A program made the translations under genes and the position numbers. This document shows positions 38,427 to 49,038 of a DNA stretch of 64,000 bases, in pieces. This DNA is from Stentor coeruleus (Eukaryota > Ciliophora > Heterotrichea > Heterotrichida > Stentoridae). The number at the start of each line of letters is the position of its first letter. The stretch's first letter is position 1. Under the pieces are notes generated by a model. It searched no databases. It saw nothing but the letters and a program-made list of their open reading frames with translations, and was not told where the DNA came from. The stretch spans positions 1-64,000 of the forward strand of contig MPUH01000047.1 in the NCBI GenBank assembly GCA_001970955.1, in the 5' to 3' direction.

Positions 38427-39539
38427 ATGAATTATTCTAATGAGGAAATATTTTTAGAAAATCATCGAGCGCTAATATTAGTATCAGAAGGGTCATATCA
38501 TTCAGCTGAAAATATGTTGTTAGGGATTTTACATGTTTTTCAAGAATCAGAGCATCCTAAAATTGAAGAAGTTATGACAATAAACAATTTAGCTTATATA
38601 CAGCATAAACTAGGGAATTACCAAGAGTCTATAACTTTTTTGACTAGAGCTACATTATTTGTCCCTAGTTGTCCTATTGAAACTCAATATTCTATAGGCA
38701 CTCTAATAAACCTTTGCTCATCAAACTCAGCTCTAGGCTTGCACAAAATTGCCCTACAACAAGCTTTCAGAGCACTTGAAATCTCTGAAAACTCCACAAA
38801 CTCAGAACTCCAAGCTATAATCCACTACAACATCGCATCTCAGCTAGCTCAAATAGAAAAACCAGAAAATGCAGGTGCATTTCTCCAAGAAGCAATATTT
38901 TTATCAAAAACCTTCTTAGGGTCAGCACATCCTCTAACTTCATTAGCTCATAAAGCATCTCTCCTTTGTTCACAGCCAATAAAATACCACTTTCGCTTTA
39001 AAAGCTCTGAAAGTACATCAAAAATTTCATCTTTTTCAACAAGCACATCTAAACCTCCAAGAAATTTAAAACCAGAAGCTGAGTATTTACCAGCACCAGG
39101 AGATCTTAAGAAAAAAATCAATTTTTCAAGAAAAATTGTGTCGATATCATCATCAGGACGACCTATAAAAAATAAACTTTTTATTGTAGCAACACCTTAT
39201 GTTAAAGAAATTAGGAGATCTAAAAGAATTGATGCTGGATTGTTTATAACTCCAAAATCTGTAAGGAAAAAGGCTGATTCGGTTTTTTTACCGCCGAATA
39301 GGTTTTTTCCTGATAATGAAAAAGAGAAAAAAGGGTTGAGTATTAGGAAAAGAATTAAGAATATTAAAGAAAATATTTTGAGTTTGGAAAGTAAACTTAA
39401 AGAATTTATATCGTTTTCAAGTTCGATTATGATGATGGTGGATTTTGAAGGTTTTGAGATGACTATGGGAAATGTAGATGCGGTTGTAAAAATTCAAAGA
39501 TGGGTTAGGAAATGTTTATTAAAGAATCAGCATAACTAA
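38427..39539 (+). CDS. TPR-repeat protein with C-terminal IQ motif
   Basis: 370 residues. Residues ~10-185 contain tetratricopeptide-like helix pairs (SYHSAENMLLGILHVFQESE, YIQHKLGNYQESITFLTRA, IALQQAFRALEISE, AGAFLQEAIFLSKTFLG), a protein-interaction scaffold. Residues ~190-330 are basic and Ser-rich. The end, AVVKIQRWVRKCLLK, fits an IQ motif that in many proteins binds calmodulin or EF-hand light chains. The partner is unknown. The G/C asymmetry switch near 38690 falls inside the TPR region. Confidence 0.75.
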   Translation: MNYSNEEIFLENHRALILVSEGSYHSAENMLLGILHVFQESEHPKIEEVMTINNLAYIQHKLGNYQESITFLTRATLFVPSCPIETQYSIGTLINLCSSNSALGLHKIALQQAFRALEISENSTNSELQAIIHYNIASQLAQIEKPENAGAFLQEAIFLSKTFLGSAHPLTSLAHKASLLCSQPIKYHFRFKSSESTSKISSFSTSTSKPPRNLKPEAEYLPAPGDLKKKINFSRKIVSISSSGRPIKNKLFIVATPYVKEIRRSKRIDAGLFITPKSVRKKADSVFLPPNRFFPDNEKEKKGLSIRKRIKNIKENILSLESKLKEFISFSSSIMMMVDFEGFEMTMGNVDAVVKIQRWVRKCLLKNQHN

Positions 39540-39767
39540 AAATGAAATTATAGTTAATTAATCTTATAATCTATTTGGACTATATACATATAAAATACTA
39601 TTAAAAGTCATAATATTTTTAACACCTAAAACTAATAAGCAAATCTATAAAAACTGTAAAGCATTTAAAACAAATATACAACCATATACAAATAATAATA
39701 ATAAAAGGCAAAAATATAGCAAAATGATTAAGGAATATTAAACACATCCTCAATAATACAACCCGCT

Positions 39768-41534
39768 CTAAGGCTGGATATCTTTCTTCGACTTAATCTG
39801 AGTCCTTTTCTTAACAATCGGTTTCTTCGACCTCTTCCTTCTTTTCGTTTCATCCTCATCAGCATTTTCATCCTGTATTTCTTCTTCATACGGATTCAAC
39901 ATCTCTAATTCCTCCATAATCACTTTAACCTTACTCTGATCTGGACTACAAAAATCCAACAACGCTTCACAAAAATCATGCCCAAGTTGTTGCAAATGTT
40001 CCTGATTAAAATGAAAATCAGCATGTTTTCCAATACTAGCTCCACAAAATGAAGCTTCCATAGTAAAAGAATTTATAATCCCAAGTTCCTTATAAATAAC
40101 AATCCTCGCTGTTGACTCTTTAGCTTTTTGTAACCCAAAAACACAATCATTAAAACTAAAAACATCAGATATTTTTTCAAGTAATTTCGGGAATATCCTT
40201 TCCCTATTACGAGTTTTCCCAACACATCCATACATAAAAATGTTTTTTTTCCTACTATGCCCATGAAAATCACAAGATAAAACAATCTCATTTTCTTCAG
40301 CAAATTGTTTAACCATAGCTTTTGCATGATAAATAGTTGGGTGAAGTTTTTTTGATGGATCTATCCAACATCTATTTAAATCAACACCAGCACTACCACA
40401 TCGATTATTCCCACATATAACCCCATCAGGGTTTAACATTGGGATTATTTTGAATATAAAATTATCTCTAAGAATTTTTGCTTGTAAAGTTGGACCTATT
40501 AAATAATCAATAATCCCTTTCATCATCCATGATGAATTTGGCTCGCCCGGGTGTACCCGGGCAAATAATACAATACCTTTTCTATATTTAAGATTTTCAA
40601 CTCTACCATTAAATGTTGTTATAGTTAATAAATCACATGTATTACCTGAGATTGTTTGACAAAGACTTTTTCTTCTTATTCTATGATTTTTTTTTGGATT
40701 TGAGACTATTGTATCTAAATATTTGCAGAGATCTGTATATGTATATGGATAACAATGAGCTAAATAAACAGTATCGTTATCATGATCTGTTGTTAGGCTA
40801 AAGGTTAGAGTAAAGTAACAAGCCCCAGGGGATTTTTTTATTGTGTTTTGGTAGTAACAAATATCTTGACCATTGCGGACCCAACCAATATGATGGATAT
40901 GGGCATTTTTTTCTGAATAGACACAAGGCTTCATGCCGAAGTTGTAAAGCGAGTTTGGCTTGAGCATGTTGATTATGTTGAAAATGTACTTTTGTCCTTT
41001 GCGAGTGTTGCTTATAGAAAAATAGTACCATTGCATGTTTCCTTTAGTATTAAGATCTGTACGTAATACAAGATCATATTCATAATCATACATTTGAATA
41101 GCCCTTCTAAGATTGCCAGACTCAAAACGTGATTCAAATACTAAAGTTGTATCATCTATATTCTTTGGCACATAATAAGGTTCAGATTGACATTTAACTT
41201 CTTGGTATGGGCTTATATCAAAACAATCATAGACTATTCGATAATAAAGACGATCTTGTTGATCTGCTCTTTGATTTTCACGTCGAAAACACTCTTCATT
41301 AATGTTTTCTTTAGCTGTATATATAAACTCATATAGTTCAACTTCTTCTATAAACTCAGGATGTACTATTAATGGTATATAAGGAGCTGTGCTTTTGATT
41401 TCATTTGTTGGAAATTGCTGATCATAATAAGCTCCAAGATCATTTAATAGATTCTGATCTTCTGGATCTTGAGGATAAGGGAAAGATAGGCAGAGCCCGG
41501 GTTTGTTAGGGTTTTTGTTTTCACTTGAATCCAT
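39768..41534 (-). CDS. Cytosolic carboxypeptidase (M14, CCP2/3-like tubulin deglutamylase)
   Basis: 588 residues. An N-terminal β-rich domain typical of CCPs (residues ~120-270, with MQWYYFSISNTRKGQ) precedes the M14 peptidase domain. Zinc ligands are HPGE (His ~326, Glu ~329) and His in DFHGHS (~428). LNPDGV and GVDLNRCW contain substrate-binding residues, and Glu in NSFTMEASF (~492) is the catalytic base. The ending LGHDFCEALLDFCSPDQSK closely matches the AGBL2/AGBL3 (CCP2/3) subgroup. These enzymes trim polyglutamate side chains or C-terminal residues from tubulin and act on ciliary and cytoplasmic microtubules. All key residues are present, so it should be active. A basic Lys/Arg tail (last ~30 residues) may aid microtubule or nuclear targeting. 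Confidence 0.93.
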   Translation of the reverse strand: MDSSENKNPNKPGLCLSFPYPQDPEDQNLLNDLGAYYDQQFPTNEIKSTAPYIPLIVHPEFIEEVELYEFIYTAKENINEECFRRENQRADQQDRLYYRIVYDCFDISPYQEVKCQSEPYYVPKNIDDTTLVFESRFESGNLRRAIQMYDYEYDLVLRTDLNTKGNMQWYYFSISNTRKGQKYIFNIINMLKPNSLYNFGMKPCVYSEKNAHIHHIGWVRNGQDICYYQNTIKKSPGACYFTLTFSLTTDHDNDTVYLAHCYPYTYTDLCKYLDTIVSNPKKNHRIRRKSLCQTISGNTCDLLTITTFNGRVENLKYRKGIVLFARVHPGEPNSSWMMKGIIDYLIGPTLQAKILRDNFIFKIIPMLNPDGVICGNNRCGSAGVDLNRCWIDPSKKLHPTIYHAKAMVKQFAEENEIVLSCDFHGHSRKKNIFMYGCVGKTRNRERIFPKLLEKISDVFSFNDCVFGLQKAKESTARIVIYKELGIINSFTMEASFCGASIGKHADFHFNQEHLQQLGHDFCEALLDFCSPDQSKVKVIMEELEMLNPYEEEIQDENADEDETKRRKRSKKPIVKKRTQIKSKKDIQP

Positions 41535-42221
41535 GATGAATTATTATGTTTTTTTATGAAGATTGTATGTGAATGTTAATGTGTTTTTTTAAACTTAGGT
41601 GGGTCTGATAAATTTTGTTAGAAGAGTTTTTGGATGGTTTTTTGAATTGAAGATTTTAGAATTGGGACTTTTTCGAGGTGGTTTGATACAAAATTTTAAT
41701 TATCTTCCCTTTTACATTCAGCGTATATTAAGATCCTTCAACAAACTCTACACTTAAAATTTTATTTTATATTAACTATTCTTAATATGATTTAGATAAT
41801 AGCGTCAGTGTTTTTTATATAGATTCAATGCAACAACTCCCGGTACCTATAAAAAATATTCAACCCTAATCGATTGTATACAACTCCCTTGCATATCACT
41901 TAAAATCACATACTATTTTCTGAGACCTATCCAAAACCTTTTACCCTCGATTTTTATTCAATTTCCTATATCTTCCTCTTTAACCACACCGACCTTCCAA
42001 CAAACTCTATTTTCTTAAATTATCCAAAAAACCCTATACCAAAAAAAAAGCAAAAAAATCAAAAGAATCATCAACAATTCCACAACCCTCCAATCATAAA
42101 TCTAATTTTCTAACAATTTCCCATAATAAAAACCAAAAAAAAATTCTCATACAAAAAGCATCCAGACTACCTTAAAAACTAAAGCAAAATCCCTACATAA
42201 GATTATTAATACTAAAAACTA
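41535..42221. other. Intergenic gap with a sharp G-rich to C-rich switch
   Basis: About 690 bases without a supported gene. 41581-41700 has 29 G and 5 C; 41701-41820 has 9 G and 19 C (hand count). The switch near 41700 is therefore visible without any coding constraint. Confidence 0.65.
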
Positions 42222-42653
42222 TTAAAACGAGCTCGCTATAAACTCATTATAATCCACAAACCCATGTTCATCAGTAAAATGCTTCATATGGTCAATAAGA
42301 AACTCTTGCTCTCTGGGGTCAGCAACATGACTTCTAATAAGATCTTCAACTTTAGAAATATGCAACTTCCTCTCAGCATCACTAAGCAAAATAAACCCTT
42401 TTTTAATCTCTTCACTTGTATATTCCTGACTCACACATCTCATTTTGAATAGTTTTAAAAAGTCATCTAATGAAGCTTGGGTCCTACTTTCAAAAACAAT
42501 ATTCATATATTTTTCCATTTCATCAGGACTTGGGTAAAGTTGGACTAATTTAAACATTTCTTCAAGTTTATCTTTAGTGATTTTACCTTGTTTTGCATAT
42601 AAATTGAAAATATCCCTATAGTGGATTTTATTCCCAACTAAGCCTTGATTCAT
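42222..42653 (-). CDS. EF-hand-family protein, degenerate calcium sites
   Basis: 143 residues, close to calmodulin size. The helical pattern and the C-terminal EHGFVDYNEFIASSF resemble an EF-hand superfamily protein with four helix-loop-helix units. The expected Asp-x-Asp-x-Asp loop residues are largely missing, so calcium binding is doubtful except perhaps in the last loop. Similar small EF-hand proteins serve as axonemal, dynein-regulatory or myosin light-chain subunits. The stop codon of the upstream gene on the same strand lies only 18 bases before this ATG. Confidence 0.7.
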   Translation of the reverse strand: MNQGLVGNKIHYRDIFNLYAKQGKITKDKLEEMFKLVQLYPSPDEMEKYMNIVFESRTQASLDDFLKLFKMRCVSQEYTSEEIKKGFILLSDAERKLHISKVEDLIRSHVADPREQEFLIDHMKHFTDEHGFVDYNEFIASSF

Positions 42654-42671
42654 ATTTATATCTTATTAATA

Positions 42672-43520
42672 TTAGTGTTCTGAAAAACTTCGAATATGTC
42701 CATGAATGTATTTTTGGGCAATTTTAAATGCTGGGCTTATATATTGACTATTGTTTATTGGTGAATTACTGCGTTTTGTCGACTTTTGTCTTACTGGTTT
42801 TTTAAATGACCAACCGTATATGTCTTTTTTTAGTTTCTGTTGGATTTTTATTATTTCTGAGTTTTGTTCTTCGATTTGCTTTTTGATGTATTCGTTGCTT
42901 TCTAGGTAGTCACTTTTTGGTTTTGTTTCTTTTTTTAGAAGATGCATTTGACGGCTTTTGTCTTCGAGGATTTTTTTTAGTTTTAAGTTTTCACTTGTTA
43001 GTCGAACTAGTTCTACATCTTTTTTCTTACAGTTCTTTTCTATTTCTCCTAGTTTGTCACGAAAGGTTTTTATGTCGTTTTCATACTTTTCAGAGTTCGT
43101 TGGATTGTTTTCTTTTTTCAGCTGGGTGTTAATTTTTTCTAGTTCTTCATATTGAGACTGAGTGTTTTCTATGTGTAATTTTAATTGCTGCTCGATACCA
43201 ATGTGTGCTCGAACTTTAGCTTCTAATTTCTGTATCATAGTCTCAAATTGATCTGACCGATTTGCAAGTTCCGCCATATCAGTATTTTTGAATTTCTGCT
43301 TAAATTTTAATAAGTCAAGCACAAGATCTTTTAAGTTCTCAAAAACTTCAAAAATATCAAGAGTTGAAAGAGTTTCTTTTTCCTCATTAGTTATACTAGA
43401 ATCATCTATATGACAGTTAAGAGTAAAAGCGTATGTAAATAAGCTTTTAAGTCCATTAGACAGGTCAGCCTCATCCTTCATATCTGGGCTAACATAATTA
43501 ATGATTTCTTCTTCACTCAT
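42672..43520 (-). CDS. Coiled-coil protein, 282 aa
   Basis: ATG at 43520. The N-terminal ~70 residues look folded (KSLFTYAFTLNCHIDDSS, FEVFENLKDLVLDLLKF). Residues ~75-235 form a coiled coil. The end is basic and contains GWSFKKPVRQKSTKRSNSP. No family is recognised. The gene is immediately upstream of the EF-hand-like gene with an 18-base spacer, so a shared regulatory context is possible. Confidence 0.75.
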   Translation of the reverse strand: MSEEEIINYVSPDMKDEADLSNGLKSLFTYAFTLNCHIDDSSITNEEKETLSTLDIFEVFENLKDLVLDLLKFKQKFKNTDMAELANRSDQFETMIQKLEAKVRAHIGIEQQLKLHIENTQSQYEELEKINTQLKKENNPTNSEKYENDIKTFRDKLGEIEKNCKKKDVELVRLTSENLKLKKILEDKSRQMHLLKKETKPKSDYLESNEYIKKQIEEQNSEIIKIQQKLKKDIYGWSFKKPVRQKSTKRSNSPINNSQYISPAFKIAQKYIHGHIRSFSEH

Positions 43521-44177
43521 TTACTAATTATACTGTTATCCCTAAAGGTTTATAAAATGGTAAAAAAAAATAGTTTTTATGAATATTGGCTTAGGTTGGA
43601 AATATAAAAAAATAGTTAAACAGATCTTTATTATAGACAGTTAGTATTTTATAATACTTTTCGTTATGACTTGTAAAAAAAAGTTTAACAAAAGTCATGA
43701 TAAAAAGTAAATATGGAAGGAATTTTGTAAATTAAATAATAGTAAAAGTTGATTTGAAGATTTTTTAGAAATAATTACTACTGATATGCTGAATAATATG
43801 CTAAAATTATAAAACCTTCTTTTTTCACCTTACAACTCCATCCTTGCCTCCAAATCCATCAACTCCTCATCACCCAAACCTAATCCTAACCTTTCAAAAA
43901 AACTCTCCCAAAAAAAATCAATCAAAAAATATTCACTTTTTTCTATAAACAAAAATTCATCCTCCTCAGTACAAAATCATTCCCTCTCTTCATCCAAAAT
44001 TTTCTAAACCTCCCATTTCAATACTGCAAACCCATATTTTCTCCATATCCCCCTTTTAAACATCATCATTCCGAAAAAAATCCTAATAAATCTATCAAAA
44101 CAAACACAAATCTCTTATCAATATCAAAAATAAATAATAATCTTTAAATACAATTCTTTAGGTTAATTACACACACA
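43521..44177. other. Intergenic gap, G-rich then C-rich
   Basis: About 650 bases, no frame or RNA gene seen. A G/T-rich left part gives way near 43800 to a strongly C-rich right part (43820-44150). Confidence 0.55.
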
Positions 44178-44612
44178 CTACATAATAATGCAATGACTAT
44201 GAGATTTAGACTCAGTCATAATACAACCTTGACACCACCACTTTTGCTTTATTTCTGTTGTTTCCAAAACAAGAGGTTTAAGTCTTATTGGCGATTCTTC
44301 TTTATTGTTGTAGTTTTTATTTATCTCAAGTACCGAAGCTTTTATAAAAGATGCGGAACTACTTTCGTTTGGGATAATTGACATGTTTAGAGCTTCAAGT
44401 TCAGATAAAAAATGCTGTTCTTTTTCAGTGGACTCTTTGAAAGATAGTGAGTCTTGGATTTTTAATGACTGGTTCAAGTCGAATGAGAAATCGGTTTTCC
44501 CTGCTTGACCTTCACATGATGTGATCAGTTCTTTTAGAAAAGGATTTATGTTGTCGTGAGGGACTTTTGATGCAGATATAGTTGAAACTTGGCTGCTTTT
44601 CGAATTGCTCAT
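44178..44612 (-). CDS. Small hypothetical protein with C-terminal CaaX box
   Basis: 144 residues, Ser/Glu/Lys-rich and probably mostly disordered, with no recognised domain. The last residues before TAG (44178-44180) are SHCIIM. Cys-Ile-Ile-Met fits the CaaX signal, which in eukaryotes directs farnesylation of the Cys when the last residue is Met. Nearby cysteines (WWCQGC) could be palmitoylated or bind metal. Membrane attachment is therefore inferred. The gene diverges from the one at 44851 across ~240 bases. Confidence 0.6.
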   Translation of the reverse strand: MSNSKSSQVSTISASKVPHDNINPFLKELITSCEGQAGKTDFSFDLNQSLKIQDSLSFKESTEKEQHFLSELEALNMSIIPNESSSASFIKASVLEINKNYNNKEESPIRLKPLVLETTEIKQKWWCQGCIMTESKSHSHCIIM

Positions 44613-44850
44613 TAAATATGATTTATTATTACAATAACTAAGGCATATTGTGTATATACTTTATTAAATTATATGCGGATTATCTAGAGATATTATTTAC
44701 TATAGAACTTCATCTGATTATTTAAAAATAATAAACACATTTACTTAATCACATCTATAAATTTTATCCACTATAGCTTTGAATCAAAATTTTTATTTGC
44801 CTTTAACAAGTTCTTATAATTTCCTTATTACTTTATAATTTTATATAATA

Positions 44851-45591
44851 ATGAGTGTATTCAAATCACTTTCCCCTAAAAAACTAGACTTCAATGGAGT
44901 TGTGGTATGAGATATTTAGGGAGGACTGACTTTACAAGATATAGAAAATAACTTGAAAAAATCCTTTAGAGGGATTTGTGATAATGAGAATTTGAGTGAA
45001 TTTTTAGAACAAGCTAAATCTAGCAACGGCAAAGATGGGTTTTTTTCTGTTTCTTTTGAAAGGACTGGGAAAGATATAGAGGTTACTGAAGAGAAACCTG
45101 AGGAAGCTGAAGATGGGTTAGAAATTGCTATAGCTAAAAAGGAGATTAGCGTTTTGAGTTTTAGAATGGGAGTAAATGAATCGCCTAAAGAAAAAATATC
45201 GAACTCAAGTACTTTTAGGTTTGGACTTGGCCCGTTAGAATCAATTGAAGAAAGTACGGGGGAGGATATTCCTTATTGTTTGGATGTTCCAAGTATTTCA
45301 TCTCATAAAAACCTTGAAAATGCTCATAAATCACAACAAGTCAGTCCACGGCTGCAGTTTATAGATATGGACTTTCAGCGGAAGTCGAAAAAAACCAGAG
45401 GCCAAGTGGTAGGTAAACCACAAGGTAGATTGGGTAGACAAAACAGACAAAAGTATTTTAAATCTCCTTATGCTGAAGTTCTGCAGATATCCCCGCAGAG
45501 ATTACCAGCTATTAAAAACCCTGACAAAACTGCTAAGTTCCTTAAATGTATAACCCTAAACAAGCGTATTAAAGGAGAGTTTAATGTATAG
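44851..45591 (+). CDS. Hypothetical protein, 241 aa, one 15-nt intron
   Basis: Exons 44851-44904 and 44920-45591. The ATG at 44851 yields MSVFKSLSPKKLDFNGVV, which joins GGLTLQDIENNLKKSF after removal of the intron; without splicing the frame hits a TGA and a TAG at once. The protein is acidic in the middle and basic/Gly/Gln-rich near residues 180-200 (RGQVVGKPQGRLGRQNRQKY). No domain is recognised. Basic clusters could contact nucleic acid, which is inference only. Confidence 0.7.
44905..44919 (+). other. 15-nt intron
   Basis: GTATGAGATATTTAG, containing TGA and TAG in the host frame. A at position 10. The intron-free frame runs from the ATG at 44851 to 45591. Confidence 0.88.
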
Positions 45592-45815
45592 CCCAAATAA
45601 GGCTAAATGCTAATTGACTAGTATTTACTAATTAACCCAGTAAATTATACCTTTTTTTACACCCAAAAAAGCATCTAAACTATTCAATCTTGCTTTTAAT
45701 TAACAATTCTGTTTACTTTCAGTAAAAAATTCTTCAGTTTCCATCAAATTTTCAACACATATTCCGGATCTCCATAATTATTCATATTATATATCATATG
45801 TCCCCCTTGTAAAAT

Positions 45816-46304
45816 ATGGGACGAAAAATTGAGATCAGACACATCACGAGTGAATATTTTTCATGTAGGCTTTGCCTTGAAACTGTTAAAGACCCAATAG
45901 AGTGTAGGATGTGTGAGCAGCTTTTTTGCTATGAATGTTTGATTGGTTATATCAGATCAAACAAAGATTTTATTTGTCCGAATGGATGCTTAGATCCCGT
46001 GTTTGAAAAAGCGGGACATGCATTTGAAAAACTTATGGGTTTTGTTTATCTTAAATGTAAAAAAGTTGGTTGTCAGTATACAGATAGTATAAAAAATATT
46101 ATAAAACATGAAGAAACATGTACAAAACCTGTGAAGAATCTTGAAATTGATGTTTGTGGGAAAACTACTGATAGGTGTGATAAGTTTTGGATTGAGGTTT
46201 TACAGAAAGTTATAACACCTAGAGAAAGGGAAATGTATAGGGGCACATGCAATCCTACTTATTTTTCTTGTACACACAAGTCTCAACAAACTTTTACGTT
46301 TTAA
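45816..46304 (+). CDS. RING-finger / TRAF-type zinc finger protein
   Basis: 162 residues. Residues ~13-55 show a RING-like Cys pattern (CRLCLETVKDPIECRMCEQLFCYECL...ICPNGC). It is followed by a Cys/His element (LKCKKVGCQYTDSIKNIIKHEETC, ~85-112) resembling the TRAF-type zinc finger that often follows RINGs. This suggests an E3 ubiquitin ligase or adaptor. The second metal-site His of classical C3HC4 is replaced by Cys in the YEC segment, so it is a variant RING. No further domain, so it is shorter than typical TRAF proteins. Confidence 0.8.
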   Translation: MGRKIEIRHITSEYFSCRLCLETVKDPIECRMCEQLFCYECLIGYIRSNKDFICPNGCLDPVFEKAGHAFEKLMGFVYLKCKKVGCQYTDSIKNIIKHEETCTKPVKNLEIDVCGKTTDRCDKFWIEVLQKVITPREREMYRGTCNPTYFSCTHKSQQTFTF

Positions 46305-46413
46305 AATTTAATGGTAATTAAAAATGTTTGCTAATAATTAGTATTATGAAGTCTAAATATATAAAACCCTAAAATATTCTTATTTTCTCCCTAACAAAAA
46401 AGTTTATATATAA

Positions 46414-47598
46414 ATGGAAGAAGAGTATTCTTCAACAACAGAAACTACGCATCACATCTCCAAAGAGCCTCTTGAAAAAAGTGAAGAGATAGTAACAGTA
46501 ACTGTAGACTCTTACAAATTAGAAGATGGGAGAATGAAAAAACATGCTGTTTATAAAATCTTTGGCCAAGACTCTTCAGGAACTTTTGAATGCAATCGTA
46601 GATATAAAGAATTTAAAATGCTAAGAAGTTATTTCGCTATGATGTGGCCAGGGTGTTATATTCCTAAATTACCAAAGAAAAAAGTTGTTGTAATTAAGAT
46701 ATAGGGAAATCTAGATACAGATCTTATCCATAAAAGGAAAAAGCTTTTAGATTATTTTGTTGGAAGAGTTGTAAGCTATGGGTTTTTATATAAAAGTGAA
46801 CCTTTTCAATTATTTATCCGTGGGCCAGCTGATTATATAAAAGGGACTATAAATCTAAAATCCCCATCATTTGTTGAATTACAAGAAAAGTATAAAGAGA
46901 CTTTCCCTGAGGTATCTGATTTTGAAACAAATCAAAAAATCGATGATGATATTGCTAGTTTTTATACTACACTAGAAGATTGTTTGAGAAGGGTTAAAGG
47001 TTTTAAAAAAGTGTGCAAGAAGAGTGTTTTAAGTTTTTATCGATATGAAGATTCACTTACAAGACTTTCTGAAGGTGTTTGCCAGATAACCCATTATTTC
47101 TTCCCAATAAAAGAAAAAAACAATGTGGATTTTATAAAAAAAGTTACAAATGCTTATAAAATCCTCCTTGATTGGGCTCGAAGGGAAATTTTGGAAATTG
47201 AAAGTTTGATGGATGCTATTGAGAAAAAACTATATCTTGAACAGATATTAGGAAAATATCAAGCTAGACTTGGAGAACATCAAAAAGGTCTTGAGAATTT
47301 CCAAAGTGGTAAGAAAAGCTTGATGCAAAGGTTAAGTAAAAAGACTGATGAACAGAAACTTAAACACCTTGAAGGACATGTTGCTGATTCTGAAAAGGAA
47401 CTTTTGGCATTACAAGTGGTAATTAGGATTGCAACTGGAAGGCTTATTCATTATCAGATACCTAGGTTTAAAGAAAAAGAAACTGAGAAGTTGGAAAGTA
47501 CTATAAGGAGTTATTCAGGACTTGTTGTTGAAGAGTTTAATGATTTTATCACTCATTTCACAAATTTACAAGAGACTATAACCCCAACAGTTATTTAA
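46414..47598 (+). CDS. PX-BAR sorting nexin, one 15-nt intron
   Basis: Exons 46414-46689 and 46705-47598 give 389 residues. A PX domain covers residues ~25-145: the RRYKEF motif (phosphoinositide contact), a proline loop CYIPKLPKKK and a KRKKLLDYF basic site. Residues ~170-385 form a long helical BAR-like domain. This is the SNX1/2/5-type architecture, whose members bind PI3P-rich endosomal membranes and drive tubulation and cargo sorting. The intron lies in the PX proline-loop region; splicing it removes an in-frame TAA and TAG. Which SNX subgroup it belongs to cannot be told here. Confidence 0.9.
46690..46704 (+). other. 15-nt intron in sorting nexin
   Basis: GTAATTAAGATATAG, interrupting the PX domain between KKKVV and GNLDTD. 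A at position 10. Confidence 0.93.
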
Positions 47599-47713
47599 CC
47601 AGAATGTTAGTTAGTATTTATTTATTGATATTTCATGAAAACTTTATGTTTTTAACTGAATAAACCTCATCCTAAACACATCCTCTAAAATTCTTAAGCA
47701 ATAAACTAATAAA

Positions 47714-48583
47714 ATGAATGTTTGGGAAAATCAGATTTTAGAATCAATATCTTCAAAAGATTCTCAAGGGGCTATGAAACTTATAAAGCAAGGTTTTCCA
47801 ATAAACTACTCTATAAAATCAAGAAATTCTCTAAACAACCCTCATCCATGTTTTAGTACACTTTTAATTGAATCCATATCCCATAACCTTCAAGATTTAT
47901 GTGGTTTTCTATTAGAATCAGGGATTTCAGTAAATACAGTTGATTCTCTTGGTAGACATCCAGTCCATTTAGCAGCTTATAATGGGAATACTGAAATCCT
48001 TCAATTACTTGTAGATCATAATGCAAATATAGCAGCTCGTGATGCACTTGGGAATACAGTTTTACATATATCAGCTACTAATCGAAATTTGAATTTTGTT
48101 CAATATTTGGTTGAAAAACTGAAATTCCCTGTTGTTGTGTTTAATAAAATAATGCAAAAACCTCTTGATTCTTGTAAATATGCACAGGAAAACAGTAAAA
48201 GTTTACAAGAAAATGAAGAACATGAGAGGATTTTGCAGTATTTATGGAGGAAGGAAGAGGAGTATAAGAAAAATACTAATGATAAAATATTGAAATATAG
48301 TATTAGTCCTCAGGTGAATAATAATCAGAGAGTTTGTAGGATGAAAAAACATGGGATTGATGGGGATGCTGTTCAAGTACCAGTTTTCGCTTTTAAAAAA
48401 ACGGTTGTTAATTTGACACCGTTTAAAGGAAGACAGACTATTCAGAGTTATTTGAAAGATAAACATGAAGCTATTAGGGAAGATATGGAGGATAAGCTGG
48501 CGAATTCAACGTTTAGTACGTATAGGACTAGAAGCCCTTCACCTCATTTGAGACTTCCTAAGATTAAGGGAATGAGTTTTTAG
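47714..48583 (+). CDS. Ankyrin-repeat protein, 289 aa
   Basis: Residues ~10-150 contain about four ankyrin-type units; the clearest is DSLGRHPVHLAAYNGNTEIL, followed by LLVDHNANIAARDALGNTVLHISA, with GxTxLHxAA-like cores. Ankyrin repeats mediate protein-protein contacts. Residues ~160-289 are basic, helical and then Pro/Ser-rich, with no domain. Partner and location are unknown. Confidence 0.82.
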   Translation: MNVWENQILESISSKDSQGAMKLIKQGFPINYSIKSRNSLNNPHPCFSTLLIESISHNLQDLCGFLLESGISVNTVDSLGRHPVHLAAYNGNTEILQLLVDHNANIAARDALGNTVLHISATNRNLNFVQYLVEKLKFPVVVFNKIMQKPLDSCKYAQENSKSLQENEEHERILQYLWRKEEEYKKNTNDKILKYSISPQVNNNQRVCRMKKHGIDGDAVQVPVFAFKKTVVNLTPFKGRQTIQSYLKDKHEAIREDMEDKLANSTFSTYRTRSPSPHLRLPKIKGMSF

Positions 48584-49038
48584 ATGGTTTGGTGTGTATT
48601 TAATATGTAGTTTTTTAATTTTATTAAAGATATTCCTATGTCACCACTATCTGCTAAGAGGTTTTTATGATCAATTTATATTTATAGATGAATTCATAAT
48701 AATAATAGTGTTTATGATTGATTAAATCAATTATTTATGCTTATTAACTATAACTTTCAAAGAAATTCTTCGGAAAAAATCCGTTATGACTATTCATTAT
48801 ATAGAAATGCTACAATAAATATAATTAACATAAGCCTTCCTATACAAAATTCATCAAACTTTAAGAAAATCATCTCAAAACACTATCTAAATTTATCAAT
48901 AAATAAAATATAAATAAAATCTAGGAAAATTTATAATCATCAATTTAACTATCATTATTTTATTTACATTTAAATCAAAGTATATCTTATTATTAATTTT
49001 TTACCCTATAATATCATCTGATATATAAAAATTACTAC
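48584..49038. other. AT-rich intergenic gap
   Basis: About 450 bases, G-rich at the left edge and C/A-rich from about 48790. No frame or RNA gene seen. Confidence 0.5.
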
